Source of the DNA: Caldichromatium japonicum
GTDB lineage: Bacteria; Pseudomonadota; Gammaproteobacteria; Chromatiales; Chromatiaceae
Length of the DNA stretch: 64,000 nucleotides
Direction of reading: 5' to 3'
Assembly (NCBI RefSeq): GCF_011290485.1
Contig: NZ_CP048029.1
Coordinates: forward strand, 2,118,501 to 2,182,500
The position numbers were made by a program, and so were the translations under genes. Positions 1 to 8,753 of this stretch are shown here, one piece after another (the first letter of the stretch is position 1; each line of letters begins with the position of its first letter). The notes beneath the pieces are model-generated. The model was not told the origin of the DNA. It saw only the letters and a list, made by a program, of their open reading frames with translations, and did not search any database.

Positions 1-636
1 GCGTCGCCCGCCGACAATAAAAGCGTTACCCGTATCCTTGACCTGCTTGAGCGCCTGCAACACATCCTGGGCCAACAGACGCAACTGGGCATCATCGACG
101 TCCGCAACCCCATCCCCATCCAGGTCCTTGGACCACAGGGTCAGGGTCACGATCGGGACGTCATCGATCCCTTTGCTGCGCACCAGGGGCGGCATAACCC
201 CTGGCGGGATCTTGTCCATGTTGGAGGCGAGCTTATCGTTGACCTTGACGAGCGAGGGTCCCATGGGCTCGCCGACCTCGAACTCGACGGTCACGATCCC
301 TTGGGCGCGCTGGGAGGCCGAATAGACGTGCTTGACCCCTGGGATCTCGCTCATGATCCGTTCAAGCGGCTGAATAGCCAGATTGGCCACCTGCTGAGCC
401 GAGGCGCCGGGATATTGCACGAAGATATCGATCATCGGGACCGAGATCTGCGGGTCCTCCTGGCGGGGGGTCATGATCAGGCCCAGAAAACCCATCATGA
501 GCATGGCCAGATAAAAGAGCGGTGACAGGGGCGAACGGATGAACAGGTGCGCCGTGCGCCCGGCGATGCCCAGGGCAGGCTTGCCCTTGGTATACACCGC
601 CTGCGTCTCCAGCGGTGGATCAAGATCTTGATTCAT
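1..636 (-). CDS. RND efflux transporter permease, N-terminal 212 residues (runs off window)
   Basis: Inner-membrane pump subunit of a tripartite RND efflux system. The open frame starts with ATG at 636 and continues past base 1, so only the N-terminal fifth of a roughly 1000-residue protein is visible. The first transmembrane helix lies around residues 38-56 (SPLFYLAMLMMGFLGLI) and is followed by the porter-domain start PRQEDPQISVP and PGASAQQVANLAIQPLE, both typical of AcrB/MexB/CusA-like permeases. The adaptor gene at 692-1846 is directly upstream on the same strand, so the two form one operon. Odd point: near residues 182-194 there is an acidic DLDGDGVADVDDA stretch resembling a calcium-binding loop, not a usual porter-domain element. 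Substrate cannot be told from sequence. Confidence 0.9.
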   Translation of the reverse strand, partial: MNQDLDPPLETQAVYTKGKPALGIAGRTAHLFIRSPLSPLFYLAMLMMGFLGLIMTPRQEDPQISVPMIDIFVQYPGASAQQVANLAIQPLERIMSEIPGVKHVYSASQRAQGIVTVEFEVGEPMGPSLVKVNDKLASNMDKIPPGVMPPLVRSKGIDDVPIVTLTLWSKDLDGDGVADVDDAQLRLLAQDVLQALKQVKDTGNAFIVGGRR

Positions 637-691
637 CGGTGCAATCCTGGTGATGGCCCAGAAAAGGGACTGAATCGATCAGATCTCAGAC

Positions 692-1846
692 TCAATGGTC
701 CGGCGTCGATTCCTTGGACCAGCCGGCGCTGACCCTGGGACCCGGATTGGCCAAGATGCGTTCGCCGGGGCGCAGACCGCTTAGGACCGTGACGAAGCCA
801 CCGCCAAGCTCTTCGCCCACGCGGATCAGCCGCAGTTGCGGCTCGTTTTGTTCATTGAGCACATAGACCCCGGGCAGGCTGCCGTTATAGCGGATCGCGC
901 TCTTGGGGATCACCGGGCTGGTGCGCGCGGGGGCCGTCTGATCCGGGATCAGGACCTTGGCATACATGCCTGGTTCCGAGACCCCCTGGGGCAGATCGAA
1001 CTTGACCTTGACCGTATGGCGCTGGGGATCGGCCATGGGGAAGATCTGGGCCACCCGCACCGGCACCCGCCGGTCGCTCGGCTCGATCTCGGCCTGGAGC
1101 ATCTGACCCTCGCGCAAGCCTGGGCGTAGACGGGCCGGCACATCGACCTCGACCTGGAGATATTCGACGTCAGCGAAGTTCAATAGCGGCTGGCCCGGCT
1201 GGACGGTATCGCCGACCTCAGCGTGTTTTTTGACGATCACCCCAGCAAAGGGGGCGATGCTGCGGGCGTCGCGGATCTTGGTATCGATCGCCTGGAGCTC
1301 GGCCTGGAGGCGCAGGATAGCGCTTTGCGCCTCTTGGATCTGAACGCCCGAGGCATAGATGTCTGCCGACCGCTCGACCCCTTGGTGACGATCGCCGACA
1401 AAGGCTTCAAGTGGCCGGGTGAACATCTGATCGAATAGATTAGGCAGACCCATCCCACCTGGTGCGGCGCGGGACTGGGGCGAAAAGAGCTCGCGATTAA
1501 ACTGGACGCTGGCATTGCGCAGCTGGGCATCGGCTGCCGCCATCTGGGCGAGCACCGCGCGCCGTTTGGCCAGCAATTCCTCATCGTCGATTGCGACCAA
1601 TACCTTGTCTTGCTCGAAGCGATCCCCTTCGCGTCCGGCGATGAAGTTCACCCGTCCCGGAAGCTGGGCGGCGAGCGTGACCTCCTTATAAGGGATCACG
1701 GTCCCTCCAACCGAGATCGTGGTCGCACCCTGGGCCTGCTGAACCACATAGACCTCGCCTGGCTGCGCTACTGTCCAGACGGGCAAGACAATCGCGAGAC
1801 ACGCGAACAGACAAGCGCCTAAGCGATCAAAACTTCGGCTCCCCAC
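692..1846 (-). CDS. RND efflux system periplasmic adaptor (membrane fusion protein)
   Basis: Periplasmic adaptor linking the RND permease to an outer-membrane channel. I place the start at GTG 1846 because GGAG lies 10 bases upstream and the protein then opens with a good signal peptide (LGACLFACLAIVLPVWTVAQ). A longer in-frame ATG at 1957 would add 37 residues with no signal character. The order of parts is typical: lipoyl half (LPGRVNFIAGREGDRFEQD), alpha-helical hairpin, second lipoyl half (APFAGVIVKKHAEVGDTVQPG), beta-barrel and a membrane-proximal domain ending GLRPGERILANPG. It precedes the permease gene on the minus strand with a 55-base gap. A decayed tnpB tail begins about 145 bases upstream, so native upstream DNA may be lost. 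Confidence 0.9.
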   Translation of the reverse strand: MGSRSFDRLGACLFACLAIVLPVWTVAQPGEVYVVQQAQGATTISVGGTVIPYKEVTLAAQLPGRVNFIAGREGDRFEQDKVLVAIDDEELLAKRRAVLAQMAAADAQLRNASVQFNRELFSPQSRAAPGGMGLPNLFDQMFTRPLEAFVGDRHQGVERSADIYASGVQIQEAQSAILRLQAELQAIDTKIRDARSIAPFAGVIVKKHAEVGDTVQPGQPLLNFADVEYLQVEVDVPARLRPGLREGQMLQAEIEPSDRRVPVRVAQIFPMADPQRHTVKVKFDLPQGVSEPGMYAKVLIPDQTAPARTSPVIPKSAIRYNGSLPGVYVLNEQNEPQLRLIRVGEELGGGFVTVLSGLRPGERILANPGPRVSAGWSKESTPDH

Positions 1847-1990
1847 GGTGGTAGCACTCCGATCGTTTTTGCATGGTTTGATAGTGTCGCCCAAAAGGCG
1901 ATGAGGCGGGCGGAAATAGTAGCTGCGCAGTATGCCTTCACACAGGATCTCGATCAATCACCGGCTAGGACGTATGGACTTAGCCAACCT

Positions 1991-2183
1991 GCTCTCAAGA
2001 AGGTGCGCAAACAGGCGCACTGTTCTCTTCCTGCCCCGAAATGCGGAGTGCATTCGTCTCTGACAGGCGTGACTTTCCCGACTACGGCAGAGACCCTCTC
2101 TGCTGTAGCGCCGCCGTTACCGGACGGACTCGCCCCGGGTAGGGCAGTTGCGGTTGCCAGCCGTTTGAGGTTGAGCGCGGCAT
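1991..2183 (-). pseudogene. tnpB: 3' remnant of an IS607/IS1341-type tnpB
   Basis: This 190-base piece matches, with few changes, the 3' ends of the tnpB remnants at 19491 and 36212. It encodes the [14 protein letters not shown] tail and shares the outer boundary CTGCTCTCAAG, probably the element's right end. It stops abruptly at GCGCGGCAT where IS630 copy A begins, and the rest of tnpB is not found on the far side of that element. A deletion therefore accompanied or followed the IS630 insertion. Non-functional. Confidence 0.75.
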
Positions 2184-2185
2184 TA

Positions 2186-3211
2186 TTGATCCGAAACCAA
2201 TGAACTTGTATTACGCGGCATCATGGAGCTTGGGATGCTGGAAGTAGCGCATGACGCGTTGGGGGGAATTGAGAAGGCGGCGCAGGTGGCTGACGGTCGC
2301 CTTCTTCAGATCGTCCTTGGCGCGGGAGGGCGCCTGCGCGGTGATGGTGGCCTTGAGCATCTCGTTGGGGTTCAGTGCTGGGCTGTAGGAGGGGAGGGAG
2401 GACGCCTCGATTTGATTGGCGCATGCAGCCAGCCAGGCCTTGACTGGCTTGGTGTGATGCACGCGCAGGTTGTCGAGGATGAGGAAGATCTTCTTGCCCC
2501 TGGCGTCCTTGACGAGCCGCTTCATGAAGTCGATCAGGATGTCGGCGTTCATCGCCCCCGCGAACGCCTTCCAAGGCACCTTGCCGCGGTTGGTCAGCGT
2601 CGAGATCACCGACAGGCCTTCGCGACGGTGCGTGACGCGAATCTCGGGCGTCTTGATCGCCGGCGCATAAGAGCGCCCGCGCACCTCGTCCGAGCGCAGC
2701 CCCGTTTCATCGCCCCAGTGGATTTCGGCGCCCTCGGCCTTGGCGCGCCGGGCAATGTCCGGGTAGGTCTCCTCAAGCCACGTCTTGCCCGCCGGCGGGC
2801 TTTGCTCATAGGCGCGCCGAATCGGTTTCTGGGGCGTCAATCCCCAGCGCACCATGTACTTGCCTTCCCCCTGCGGCCTGAGCTCGATGCCAAAACGGTC
2901 GAGGATCAACTGCCACAGCGCAAACGGCAGCTTCAGCTGATCCGGTGTCCCGTCGCACATGAGCTTGCGTATCTGGGCGTCCTGCTCCGCCAACAGCGCC
3001 CGCTTCTCACCCACCTTGCGCCCACCCCCCTTGCCCTGATGTCGAACACCCCTGCGCCCAACAATCCCCTCTGCGCGCCTATCGCTTCATACCTCCAGCC
3101 ACGCCGCCGCTCTTCGCGCGCCGCAAACGACAGCAATCTCATGTCTCGTCTTTCCATGCCCACGACATCAGGACAGCTCACTCAATTTCAAAAGCATGTG
3201 TTTTTTATCAA
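2186..3211 (-). mobile_element. IS630-family element, copy A (1026 bp)
   Basis: The ends are TTGATCCGAAAC and, inverted, TTGATAAAAAAC. The element is flanked by the dinucleotide TA at 2184-2185 and 3212-3213, the target duplication expected for IS630. The transposase frame runs 2211-3014 on the minus strand. Compared with copies B/D, a stretch of about 30 bases just upstream of the catalytic frame is missing, and 18 bases (codons for SRQAVR) are also lost. Inserted between a tnpB tail and the restriction locus. Confidence 0.85.
2211..3014 (-). pseudogene. IS630-family transposase (copy A), N-terminally broken
   Basis: The catalytic part carries the DDE set: Asp in EIHWGDETGL, Asp in FLILDNLRVHHTKPVKAW and Glu in PALNPNEMLKA. 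The helix-turn-helix N-terminus lies in another frame upstream (about 3020-3165, MSCPDVVGMERRDMRLLSF). The two frames are separated by a deletion that removed the CKGYGREGAQG segment seen in copies B and D. Six residues (SRQAVR) present in copy C are absent. It retains all catalytic residues but probably cannot bind its ends. Confidence 0.75.
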
Positions 3212-3237
3212 TAATTGCGTCCGGGCCAGCTTGGTCC

Positions 3238-4041
3238 ATGAACCGAAAAAGAGCGTCTGTGGCGACTGAGAAAGAGTTGTTGAAGAAGTTTTTAGACCCG
3301 CTGAAGGTCTGCAAGCGGTACAAGCCGAAGTTTGGTCAAGGAAATAAAAAAGAAGGCGTCTCCCTTTGTCAGTTCCTTGATCTGTACGGTGCTGATCCGT
3401 TCTATGTGTGGTGCGGACTGAACTCCGCACTGATGTATGCAGCCCACAAAGCCGCAGGCGGGATGACTTCCGTGTATCGGCAAGGGGTGCGAAAACCTCT
3501 TTTGTGAAATCATCATCGACTCCACGGGCTACTCGGACAGAAACAGCGCTGCATGGTCCTACAAGACCAAGACAAGCGCTGTAAAGGACAAGACGCTCTC
3601 ACTGGATGGACGGCTCCAGTTCGAGGACATCACGAACGCTGCGGTGAAGGCGCGAGTGAATGATTGGGTAACCGAATACTGTGGAATCCTCGGCGCGGAG
3701 GTTCCCGCCTACGCGCGGTGTTCGAAGTTCGGCAAGGTTACAAGAGCAAGGACAGCAAACGGCAGAACGGAGACATCGACAATATCGCCGTCGCTTGGGC
3801 ACAAGGCTATATGCCGGTGTTTGCGATTTTCTCCGGGCAGATTGACGACGACTTGGTCCTTCGCTACCGAAACAGCCGGGGCGGGATTTTGGTTGGTCGC
3901 ATAGACGGTGGATCGACCGTGTCCCTATTCGGCTTCTGCAAGGATGTCTTGGGCTTCGACCTCGCCGACTTCTTCAAGCGCAACTCGCCCACAATCCAGA
4001 AAGAAGTTCACGAAACGCTGGAAGCCTTGTTGAAGGCTTGA
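3238..4041 (+). pseudogene. Probable type II restriction endonuclease, two frameshifts
   Basis: Three consecutive frames read as one protein of about 268 residues. It opens with MNRKRASVATEKELLKKFL (ATG 3238), shifts near 3485-3495 at a GGGG run (continuing GCENLFCEIIIDSTGYSDR), and shifts back near 3705-3720 to continue VFEVRQGYKSKDSKRQNGD, ending at TGA 4041. The assignment as an endonuclease is inferred from position: it lies directly before a DNA methyltransferase, and the pair has normal RM spacing. The stretch EVRQGYKSKDSKRQNGD has the acidic and lysine residues expected of a PD-(D/E)XK nuclease, but I did not map a full active site. The compensating frameshifts make it inactive. No stop codons occur in the correct frames, so the decay looks recent. 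Confidence 0.55.
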
Positions 4042-4141
4042 CGTCGCCCCCCAATCCGTTAAGCAGCGCTCAGACCTCACGTTTAAGCATAACAAGTCGC
4101 TTGGACGTCACGGTTGGCTCCGGCTTACGCCGGCCTACTCT

Positions 4142-5239
4142 GTGAAGCTGGTCAAGGAAGTTATCGCCAGATTCCCCGCGGATGTGGCTGTGCTTGATCC
4201 GTTCTCCGGGACTGCGACCACGACACTTACTGCGGCGGAGCACGGCAATTCCGCGCTTTCGTTCGACATTAACCCGTTCTTGATTTGGCTTGGCAACGTG
4301 AAGTGCCGGTCGTACTCGGTTGAGCACTTAGCCTTCGTGCAAGACGGTGCCCAACAGGCTATCGGGCGGATTCCAGCCTTGATGAAGAAGGACAATTGGA
4401 CACCGCCATTGTTCAACATCGAGCGGTGGTGGTCAGCCGGTACGCTCAAGGTTCTAGCGGCGCTTCGAACAGGGCCTGTCGAAGTATTCGGAGAGCCCGC
4501 AGAGGATCGAACAGACGGTCTGGCGTGGGTCGCCTTCTGTCGGCTGGTGATTGAGACATCCGCAGCCGCGTTCAATCACGTATCCATGTCGTTCTCGTCG
4601 GAGACGACACACCACGAAGTCGAGCACGTGGCAGACTTGTATTTGGCCATTCTCGACGCCGTACTTGCATCTAGCGGTGCTCAGCTACAGGGTTGGGGGC
4701 AGGTTGTCGAGGTGGATGCCCGCGCCATTCCGGAAATGGGGCGGCGCTTCGGCCTTGTTGTGACCTCGCCTCCTTATCCGAACCGGATTAGCTACATCAG
4801 AGAGCTGCGCCCGTACATGTACTGGATGAAGTTTCTTGAAGAGGCTCGAGAAGCGGGTGAGATGGATTGGAAGGCGATAGGTGGCACGTGGGGGGTCGCC
4901 ACAAGCCGTCTCAATGGGTGGAAGCCGAACGGCAAGTCGCTTCCTGAAATTCTCACTGATACAGTTGGACGCATCGCAAAGAGCAATGGCAAGAATGCCC
5001 AGCTCATGGCGACCTACGTGCTCAAGTATTTCTACGACATGCACCTGCACTTGTCATCACTGCCGAACGTACTGGAGCCGGGCGCGGAGCTTCATTACAT
5101 CGTCGGGAATTCCAGTTTCTTCGGGAACATAGTCGATACTCCGGCCATTCTGACTGCCTCCATGCAGAGGCTCGGATACGAGGATGCAGCCTCAGTGATT
5201 ATACGCAAGCGCAACTGCAACAAGGCGCTTTTCGAGTAG
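4142..5239 (+). CDS. DNA methyltransferase of a type II RM system (5' end damaged or unclear)
   Basis: Modifies cytosine-N4 or adenine-N6 in DNA. Motif I is DPFSGTATT at residues 19-27 and the catalytic motif IV is TSPPYPNR near residue 207, the TSPPY form found in amino-methyltransferases of class beta. Only GTG 4142 is available as a start. The same frame upstream (4061-4141) encodes HNKSLGRHGWLRLTPAYS, which looks like the conserved family N-terminus, yet it has no start codon back to the stop at 4031-4033. Either the start was lost with the frameshifts in the preceding endonuclease gene, or the enzyme was translationally coupled to it. Specificity not assigned. Codon use is less GC-biased than neighbours, consistent with transfer. 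Confidence 0.7.
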   Translation: MKLVKEVIARFPADVAVLDPFSGTATTTLTAAEHGNSALSFDINPFLIWLGNVKCRSYSVEHLAFVQDGAQQAIGRIPALMKKDNWTPPLFNIERWWSAGTLKVLAALRTGPVEVFGEPAEDRTDGLAWVAFCRLVIETSAAAFNHVSMSFSSETTHHEVEHVADLYLAILDAVLASSGAQLQGWGQVVEVDARAIPEMGRRFGLVVTSPPYPNRISYIRELRPYMYWMKFLEEAREAGEMDWKAIGGTWGVATSRLNGWKPNGKSLPEILTDTVGRIAKSNGKNAQLMATYVLKYFYDMHLHLSSLPNVLEPGAELHYIVGNSSFFGNIVDTPAILTASMQRLGYEDAASVIIRKRNCNKALFE

Positions 5240-5424
5240 GACGTTTCCGCGCGATGGTCGGGATGACTACATTAGGGATGTACTTAGGGAAACGCTGATC
5301 AAGCATCCGCACAACGGCGATACGGGTTTTTATGGGCCTGGGCGGGGTGATTTTTGTCGCCCTGGCGACCCCCTGGCGACCTTGCCAGGCCGTTTTGTGG
5401 GCCGTTTGGCCCGCATTGGGCGCA

Positions 5425-5758
5425 TTATGGGCGCACCAACGCCGGCACGCGCCGCGCGGCCGGATACAGGTTGACCATCGCCAGCGCCGTCAAGGCGCGG
5501 TTAGCGTTCTTGACCATACCGCGGTAGCGCACCTTGGCCAACCCCCACAGGCGCTTGAGCACGTGAAACGGATGCTCGACCCGTGCCCAAGTGCAGCTTC
5601 TTGGTGCGGTTGCGCAGCCGCTCGGCCTCGTCCTCGCCGTCGGGCTTGCGCACGCACCGGTTGGTGAAGTCGCGCGCCTGGGGTGCTGCCGCCTTGATGA
5701 TGTCGCCGCAGCCCTGGTAGCCGCGGTCTGCGTAGACGCGCTTTTCGGCACCGTGTTA
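5425..5758 (-). pseudogene. C-terminal remnant of an IS5-family transposase
   Basis: The minus strand encodes a transposase C-terminus in two frames. One carries EKRVYADRGYQGCGDIIKAA with the second catalytic Asp, the other VEHPFHVLKRLWGLAKVRYR (catalytic Glu) and VKNANRALTALAMVNLYPAA. A frameshift near 5590 separates them. The N-terminal half is missing and sequence switches at about 5760 to a different, oppositely oriented transposase. Bases 5240-5424 between the methyltransferase and this remnant hold nothing I recognise. Confidence 0.7.
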
Positions 5759-5763
5759 GTTAG

Positions 5764-6807
5764 GTTTCGCTCGAGGAGCGTATCCCTGCCGATCACCCGA
5801 TCCGCAAACTTCGGGTGGTGGTCGATGCGCTGCTGCGGCAAATGGACGACAAGATCGATGCGTGTTACGCCAAACGGGGTCGCCCTTCGATCCCACCGCA
5901 TCGGCTGCTGCGCGCGCTTTTGCTGCAAGCGATCTACTCGATTCCCTCGGAGCGGCGCCTGGTCGAAGCGATCGAATTCAGCCTGCTCTACCGCTGGTTC
6001 GCGGGTTTGGGGTTGGACGAACCGGTGTGGGACCACTCCACCTTCTCGGCCAACCGGGAACGGCTTTTCAACCAAGAGATCGTGCAAGCGTTCTTTCGCC
6101 AGGTTCGTGACTATGCCGAACTGCGCGCGGTGCTCAGTCACGAGCACTTCTCGGTCGACGGCACCCTGATCGAAGCCTGGGCCTCGCACAAAAGCCTTGC
6201 TCCGATCGACGAAGACAAAGGGCCCAACCAGGGTCAAGGCAAAAACCCGACGGTCGATTTCACAGGTGAAAAGCGCAGCAACGCCACGCACCGTTCGACG
6301 ACGGATCCAGATGCGCGGCTTTTTCGCAAAAGCGCCGGGGACAAAGCGCACCTCTGTTACGCTGGGCACGTGCTCATGGAAAACCGAAACGGACTCGTGG
6401 TCGATGTCGAAGTGACGCTCGCAACTGGTACCGCCGAATATGAAGCGGCTGAAGTGATGGTGGAACGCTCGGTGCCGGCACACGCCAAGCTTGCGGCCGA
6501 CCGCAAATACGACGCGGCGAGGTTCGTTGCTGCGCTTCGACGCAAACACATCACCCCGCACATCGCGCGCAAGAAAGTGTGCAGCAACATCCCCGAAGCA
6601 CTGACCCAAAGCGAAGCGTACCGAACAAGTCTCCAAATGCGCAAACGCATCGAAGAGATCTTTGGTTGGGTCAAAACCGTGGGCGGGTTGCGCAAAGCGC
6701 GCTTTGTGGGATTGGCCAAAGTCAAAGTCCAGGCGCTCATTACCTTTGCGGCCTATAACCTCATACGACTTGCAAAACTGAGCGGCTGGCCGCTGAAAGC
6801 AACGTGA
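5764..6807 (+). pseudogene. IS5/IS1182-type transposase, 5'-truncated
   Basis: The frame reads VSLEERIPADHPIRKLRVVV and continues to TGA 6807, covering almost all of a 350-residue transposase. It begins immediately after a TAG at 5761-5763, so the first 15-20 residues and the left end of the element are gone, replaced by the opposing IS5 remnant. Catalytic candidates are Asp in SVDGTLIEAW, Asp in LAADRKYDAARF and Glu in RIEEIFGWVKTVGG. A GTG at 5815 could still start a shortened protein. The right end is probably within 6975-7005 (TTGTTCAACATCCTGCTAG); I could not pair it with a left end. Confidence 0.75.
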
Positions 6808-7057
6808 GTGAAAGGAGGGGAAAGTGTGTCTTGCGCACAGGAAAAATGACCGATTGGAGCAAAATTCCGACGCGATTCGCCCCTGATCACCGGTAACACG
6901 GTGCTCTGAGCAGGAAACACCTGCCAACAGCCGGAAAAAAACTCCCAGAAAAGGGGGTGGTCAGGGACGCACAGAGCATTTGTTCAACATCCTGCTAGCA
7001 GGCTGGTGAAATATGCGGGCTCGCCTTGGCGGCAGATACCATTGCGGAATAAGCGAC

Positions 7058-8705
7058 TCAGACCTTGAACTGGTTGACCGCGCTCTGCAAGGCCTCGGCC
7101 AGTTTCGCCAAACGCTCGGAAGTATTGGCGATGTCGGCCACCTCGTGGTTGTTCTGGTCCGACATCTGGGCGATGCGCTCCACGCCCTGGGCAACCTGGG
7201 CACTGGCCGTACTCTGTTCGTTCAACGCCACCGTGATCTCGCTCACCGCCGCGATGACCTGCTCTGTGTCTTCGCGGATGGCCGCCATGGACTGACCGGC
7301 CTGCTGCGCCAGTTGCACGCCCTGCTGCACCCGCGCAGAGCCCTGCTGCATGCCGCTCACAGCCTCGCTGGTCTCGGTCTGTATGGTCTGTATCATGTTG
7401 GATATTTGCAAGGTCGAACTGCTGGTGCGCTCCGCCAGCTTGCGCACTTCGTCGGCCACCACGGCAAAGCCCCGCCCCTGTTCCCCGCCCCTGTTCCCCG
7501 GCGCGCGCCGCCTCGATGGCCGCATTCAGCGCCAAAAGATTGGTCTGGTCGGCGATCTCCTTGATGACCTTGACGATCTCCGAAATCCGCTTGGATTCTT
7601 CGCCGAGCTGATTGATGGAGACGGAGGATACATTCACTGCCTCGGCGATGAGCTTCATCTCCTCGGCCGCGCTGTTGACGATGTTTTCTCCTGCCAAGGA
7701 AGCGTCGCCCGATCGCCGCACGATGTCATAGGTGCGGCGCGCATTTTCCGAGACATGCTCTATGCTCGCCATCATCTCTTCGGTGGCGGCCGCCATGCCG
7801 GCCGCCGCATCGCTTTGCGCCCGCGAACTGTCGGAAACCTTGCGCGAGGCGCGATGGAGATAATCGGAACTTCCGAACACCTCTTGCGCGCTAGCGATCA
7901 CCCGCTGGATGATGCCCTGGAAACTGGCCACCATTTCGTTGAAGGACTGTGCCATGGAACCGATCTCATCCTGCCGCCGCACCGGCACGCGCAGGGTCAG
8001 ATCGCTGGAAGTCTGGATATTGCGCATGGCCTGCTGCAACTCGGCCATGGGCAGGGTGATGCCGCGGATGATGGCATGCAGGATGAAGTAGATCAGCAAG
8101 GTCACGACGAGCACGATACCCATTACCCAGGCCATGCCGTTCAGGAAGATCGCCCGTATGTCATCGAGGTAAATACCAGAGCCCACGATCCAGCCCCAAG
8201 GTTCGAAACCCTGCACGAAGGAAATCTTGTCCACCGGCTTGTCCGCACCGGGTTTGGGCCACTGGTAGTCCACAAAGCCTCTCCCCTGTTTTTTCACGGT
8301 CTCGACAAAGGCCACGAACAGGCGCTTGCCATTCGGGTCTTTCAGGTCGCTGACATCCCGGCCATCCAATTCCGGCTTGATCGGATGCATCACCACCCTG
8401 GGCTGCATGTCATTGATCCAGAAATACTCCTTTTCCTGGTAGCGCAGGCCCTTGATCACCGCCAGCGCCGCCGCTTTCGCCTGCTCTTCGCTCAATTCGC
8501 CCTTCACCTGCAATCCATGGTAATGCACCAGGATGCCATGCACCGTCTCGACCAGATGCTGGGTCTTGACCTTGCGGTCTTCCAGCAAGGAACGTTGCTG
8601 CTCATAAACCAGGAAAGCCGCCACGGTCAGCAGACCGACGATCACGATGGCAATGATCGAGGAGAGACGGGTCTTGATACTCAGGCTCTTGAAAGATTCT
8701 TTCAC
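7058..8705 (-). pseudogene. Methyl-accepting chemotaxis protein, frameshifted by a 13-bp tandem duplication
   Basis: Transmembrane chemoreceptor: N-terminal helix (residues 14-31), periplasmic single-Cache domain (EKEYFWINDMQPRVVMHP, GFEPWGWIVGSGIY), second helix near residues 190-213, HAMP, and a signalling domain with hairpin tip around [20 protein letters not shown]. At the tip CCCCTGTTCCCCG occurs twice in tandem (7475-7487 and 7488-7500). The extra 13 bases shift the frame just after EQGRG, so the ATG-initiated reading derails, while the native end ([15 protein letters not shown] to NQFKV, stop 7058-7060) survives in the next frame. Removing one repeat restores a normal receptor of about 540 residues. 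As it stands the adaptor-binding tip is lost. IS elements lie on both sides. Confidence 0.85.
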
Positions 8706-8753
8706 GATGGGCTCCAGGTATCACAGCGGAAGATACGAGCCCAATTATAATTT

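Noticed and set aside
2223..3269. Long plus-strand frame opposite IS630 copy A, repeated opposite the other copies
   Set aside because: It is antisense to the transposase, contains no known domain, and is repeated only because the IS is repeated.
5425..6927. 500-residue minus-strand open frame spanning both transposase remnants
   Set aside because: Most of it is antisense to the plus-strand transposase. Only its last 50 residues (VEHPFHVLKRLWGLAKVRYR and beyond) are real, belonging to the opposing IS5 remnant.
7470..7505. Programmed frameshift in the chemoreceptor
   Set aside because: The shift coincides with an exact 13-bp tandem duplication, a sufficient mutational explanation, and no slippery heptamer is needed.
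7350..8750. A long open plus-strand frame opposite the chemoreceptor gene
   Set aside because: It mirrors the codon pattern of the well-recognised chemoreceptor on the other strand, has no recognisable domain and is rich in His/Arg/Gly, typical of an antisense shadow in GC-rich DNA.
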